Below, piece after piece: positions 62,001 to 64,000 of a stretch of DNA of 64,000 nt. The notes under the pieces are model-generated. The model saw only the letters and a list, made by a program, of their open reading frames with translations. It made no database searches and was not told the DNA's origin. Made by a program: the position numbers and the translations under genes. The stretch is from positions 63,569,583 through 63,633,582 of the forward strand of contig CM070874.1 of the NCBI GenBank assembly GCA_036365515.1, given 5' to 3'. Position 1 is the first letter of the stretch. Every line of letters begins with the position of its first letter. This DNA comes from Torymus aiolomorphi. Its lineage: Eukaryota > Arthropoda > Insecta > Hymenoptera > Torymidae.

Positions 62001-62748
62001 GACTTTCATTACTAGCAATATGTTTTGTCGAAATGATGGATACAAAGTTTAACTGTTCCCGCAAATGCATTATATTTAACGAGAAACTGCTCTTACGATA
62101 CTTGTTATACACAGTAGTTTCATAATACTATCATTATACTTTTTCAAAAGTAAAAAATGTTACTTTTTTCAAATTTGTTTTAGACAGAATTTTAGCAAAT
62201 AAATTACACGGAATGTTATACTGATTCAAATATGAGCATTTCTCCAAAACTTTTAACTTTTAGCTTCAAGAAAATTACTAAACTTATTTTTTTCTATTCT
62301 AAGTACATAATACATATTCTAAGTACATTTTCTATTCTAAGTAAATAACAATAAAAAAGTGGTGCTCCTCAATATTAAATATAAGTTTTTCAGTAAAAAA
62401 AATATAAAATAATTTAACTAGTTGTTAGATTTGTTTCTACGTCAAACACCTGAAAAAATTCATGTAATGATACTTGATTTACAACAAAAATGTTGTATTT
62501 ATTTTTTTACTAAAATGCATATTTTTGCAATAGAAATGGTACGCGCGTGAAAGTAAACGCGTGCGAGTAAGCGTGAGCGTCTACATGATATAGACACACA
62601 CTCACATACTAACACACGCATATGTGTGCAATCTTGTATTCGTGGATATTCGAACATAAAAATGCATGTAATATGTCACACCAATATGTTATGCTAGCGA
62701 AACTATCCTTGAAAATAGATTTTCAAATTCAATATTAAATACCTATTA

Positions 62749-63140
62749 AGTAGACTTGCTATTTCTAACATTTATTCAATAACTTACATATCGATTGTAA
62801 ATAATTGTATAATAGATACTTGCCTTCGGAGCGCTCCCGCGCTCCTTGATGGAAGGAATATCCACGTAAAACAAATTGCGTTTCGGAGACGTTTGGAAAA
62901 AGTTTTGTTTCGTTTAAGTTTGGGAAAAAGTATGCAATGAAACAATGTCAAGCTTTCCAATTCATGATAGAACGTTTTTGAAAAGTTTAGCAAACGTTTC
63001 CCAAACTTTTCATTAATTAATTTTTGAAACTTTTCAAAAACGTTTTCAACAATCGATATATAATTTATTATAATACTTAATAATTGGGTACTTAATATTA
63101 TCGCACTTATTGAATAAGTACTCGAAATGGCAAGTCTACT
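62749..63140. repeat. Palindromic MITE with AGTAGACTTG ends
   Basis: The left end AGTAGACTTGCTATTTC and the right end GAAATGGCAAGTCTACT are near-perfect complements, with TTATTCAATAA shared just inside. A second inverted pair, AACGTTTTTGAAAAGTTT and AAACTTTTCAAAAACGTT, lies at about 62971-63043. It has no coding capacity. Confidence 0.75.
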
Positions 63141-63500
63141 CATACTAATTCATTTTCTGGATATTGATAAAATTGGTAAATATATCTGACCTTGTCTGAA
63201 GCTCAACAGCAACAAAAGTTATTTCCATAATATTTGTATAAATAATAATAACTATAAATTCATCCTGAGCACGAGATAATTCCACTCTGCCTTACTACTG
63301 TTGTTTGTAAAGAATACTATTGTGACTGACAAAAGTATCACGAATGTAATTATACATTTATCTTTCAATAAGACATGTCCTATTATAAAAGGAAATCACA
63401 ATTATATGACAAATGATTATCAATACTTTGTGGAAGGCCAGTTTCTTTTTTCTAAGGTAACTGTAGATTATTCGGCCATAAACATCTAATTCGTTCACAC

Positions 63501-64000
63501 GTTTTTTTTCGGGCCTTTATGAGAAAGGTTAAGGCCTGTACGTTCGTACGTAATCAAGTTCCTCGATTAGCTTAACGAAACTTGGACGGATCGGAACGAA
63601 ATTTTTCTCAAAGGCTAAACTAATTGTACAAACCACTGCAAAATACAAAAACGTCAAAGCAATTAAAATTTTGAAAAAATCTATTTTTAACTGCAAACTG
63701 TATATAATTAACATTAATATGTAGTACAAATCTGACACATACATCTGTTAGAACTAATTAAAAAGTATCTTTTTCATGTTTGCCACGAGGAACATTTTTT
63801 GCTACGAGTTCCCCGATTAGCTTAATGAAACTTGCACGAATCGGAACGAAATTTTTATCAAAGGCTCGACTAATTGTACAAACCACTGTAAAATACAAAA
63901 ACGTCAAAGCAATTAAAATTTTGAAAAAATCAATTTTTAACCGTAAACTGTATATAATTAACATTAATATGTAGTATAAATCTGACACATACATCTGTTA
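63501..64000. repeat. 250-bp tandem repeat, two copies at the window edge
   Basis: The segment ending GACACATACATCTGTTA at 63750 recurs ending exactly at 64000, so the period is 250 bp. The last 190 bp of each unit are nearly identical and the first 60 bp are diverged. The array may continue beyond the window. Confidence 0.85.

Larger units (their letters stand above)
57586..64000 (+). other. Prune intron 4 (runs past the window)
   Basis: At least 6.4 kb with no convincing next exon. CpG-rich parts lie at 57.6-58.1, 58.5-60.0 and 61.1-61.7 kb. It holds a (GA)n tract, a palindromic element at 62749-63140 and a tandem repeat at the right edge. Confidence 0.6.

Overview
This is a eukaryotic, almost certainly insect, window with spliced genes, very long introns, an AT-rich background broken by short CpG/GC-rich blocks, and many miniature inverted-repeat (foldback) elements. 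The high CpG content of the GC-rich blocks, the compact AT-rich exons and the MITE-like ends look most like a hymenopteran, perhaps a parasitoid wasp. That placement is inference; I could not search a database. All gene models were built by hand from splice sites, reading phase and family motifs.

Left edge (1-6.6 kb, minus strand): a small tandem cluster of secreted mite group-7-allergen-like (Grp7) genes. One gene is cut by the left edge. A second has four exons at 2333-3934, with a one-base frameshift at an A10 run. A third is only an exon relic at about 6.54-6.60 kb.

7.9-22.4 kb, minus strand: a complete 15-exon gene for inositol polyphosphate 4-phosphatase (INPP4). The exons sum to exactly 1273 codons including the stop. 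It has an N-terminal PH domain, a C2 domain and the C-terminal CX5R catalytic motif. Its 5' leader lies to the right and may start in the CpG-rich block at 23.6-24.7 kb.

25.65-57.59 kb and beyond, plus strand: a Prune-type DHH phosphoesterase (exopolyphosphatase/cyclic nucleotide phosphodiesterase family). Four coding exons (264 codons) are present, separated by introns of 1.6, 15.7 and 13.8 kb. The rest of the gene, with most of the C-terminal DHHA2 domain, lies past the right edge. INPP4 and Prune are head to head, and each start codon is preceded closely by a short upstream ORF.

The remainder is intron or spacer: foldback elements (5.5-6.2, 13.6-14.2, 27.9-28.6, 38.0-38.5, 41.1, 41.6-42.4, 45.3 and 62.7-63.1 kb), a tRNA-like sequence at 31.5 kb, simple repeats, and a 250-bp tandem repeat running off the right end. 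I found no CRISPR array, operon or bacterial system. I saw no clear evidence of a novel multi-gene system. The most unusual items are the long near-perfect foldbacks, the compositional split inside INPP4, the paired uORFs, and the CpG-rich blocks inside the Prune introns.
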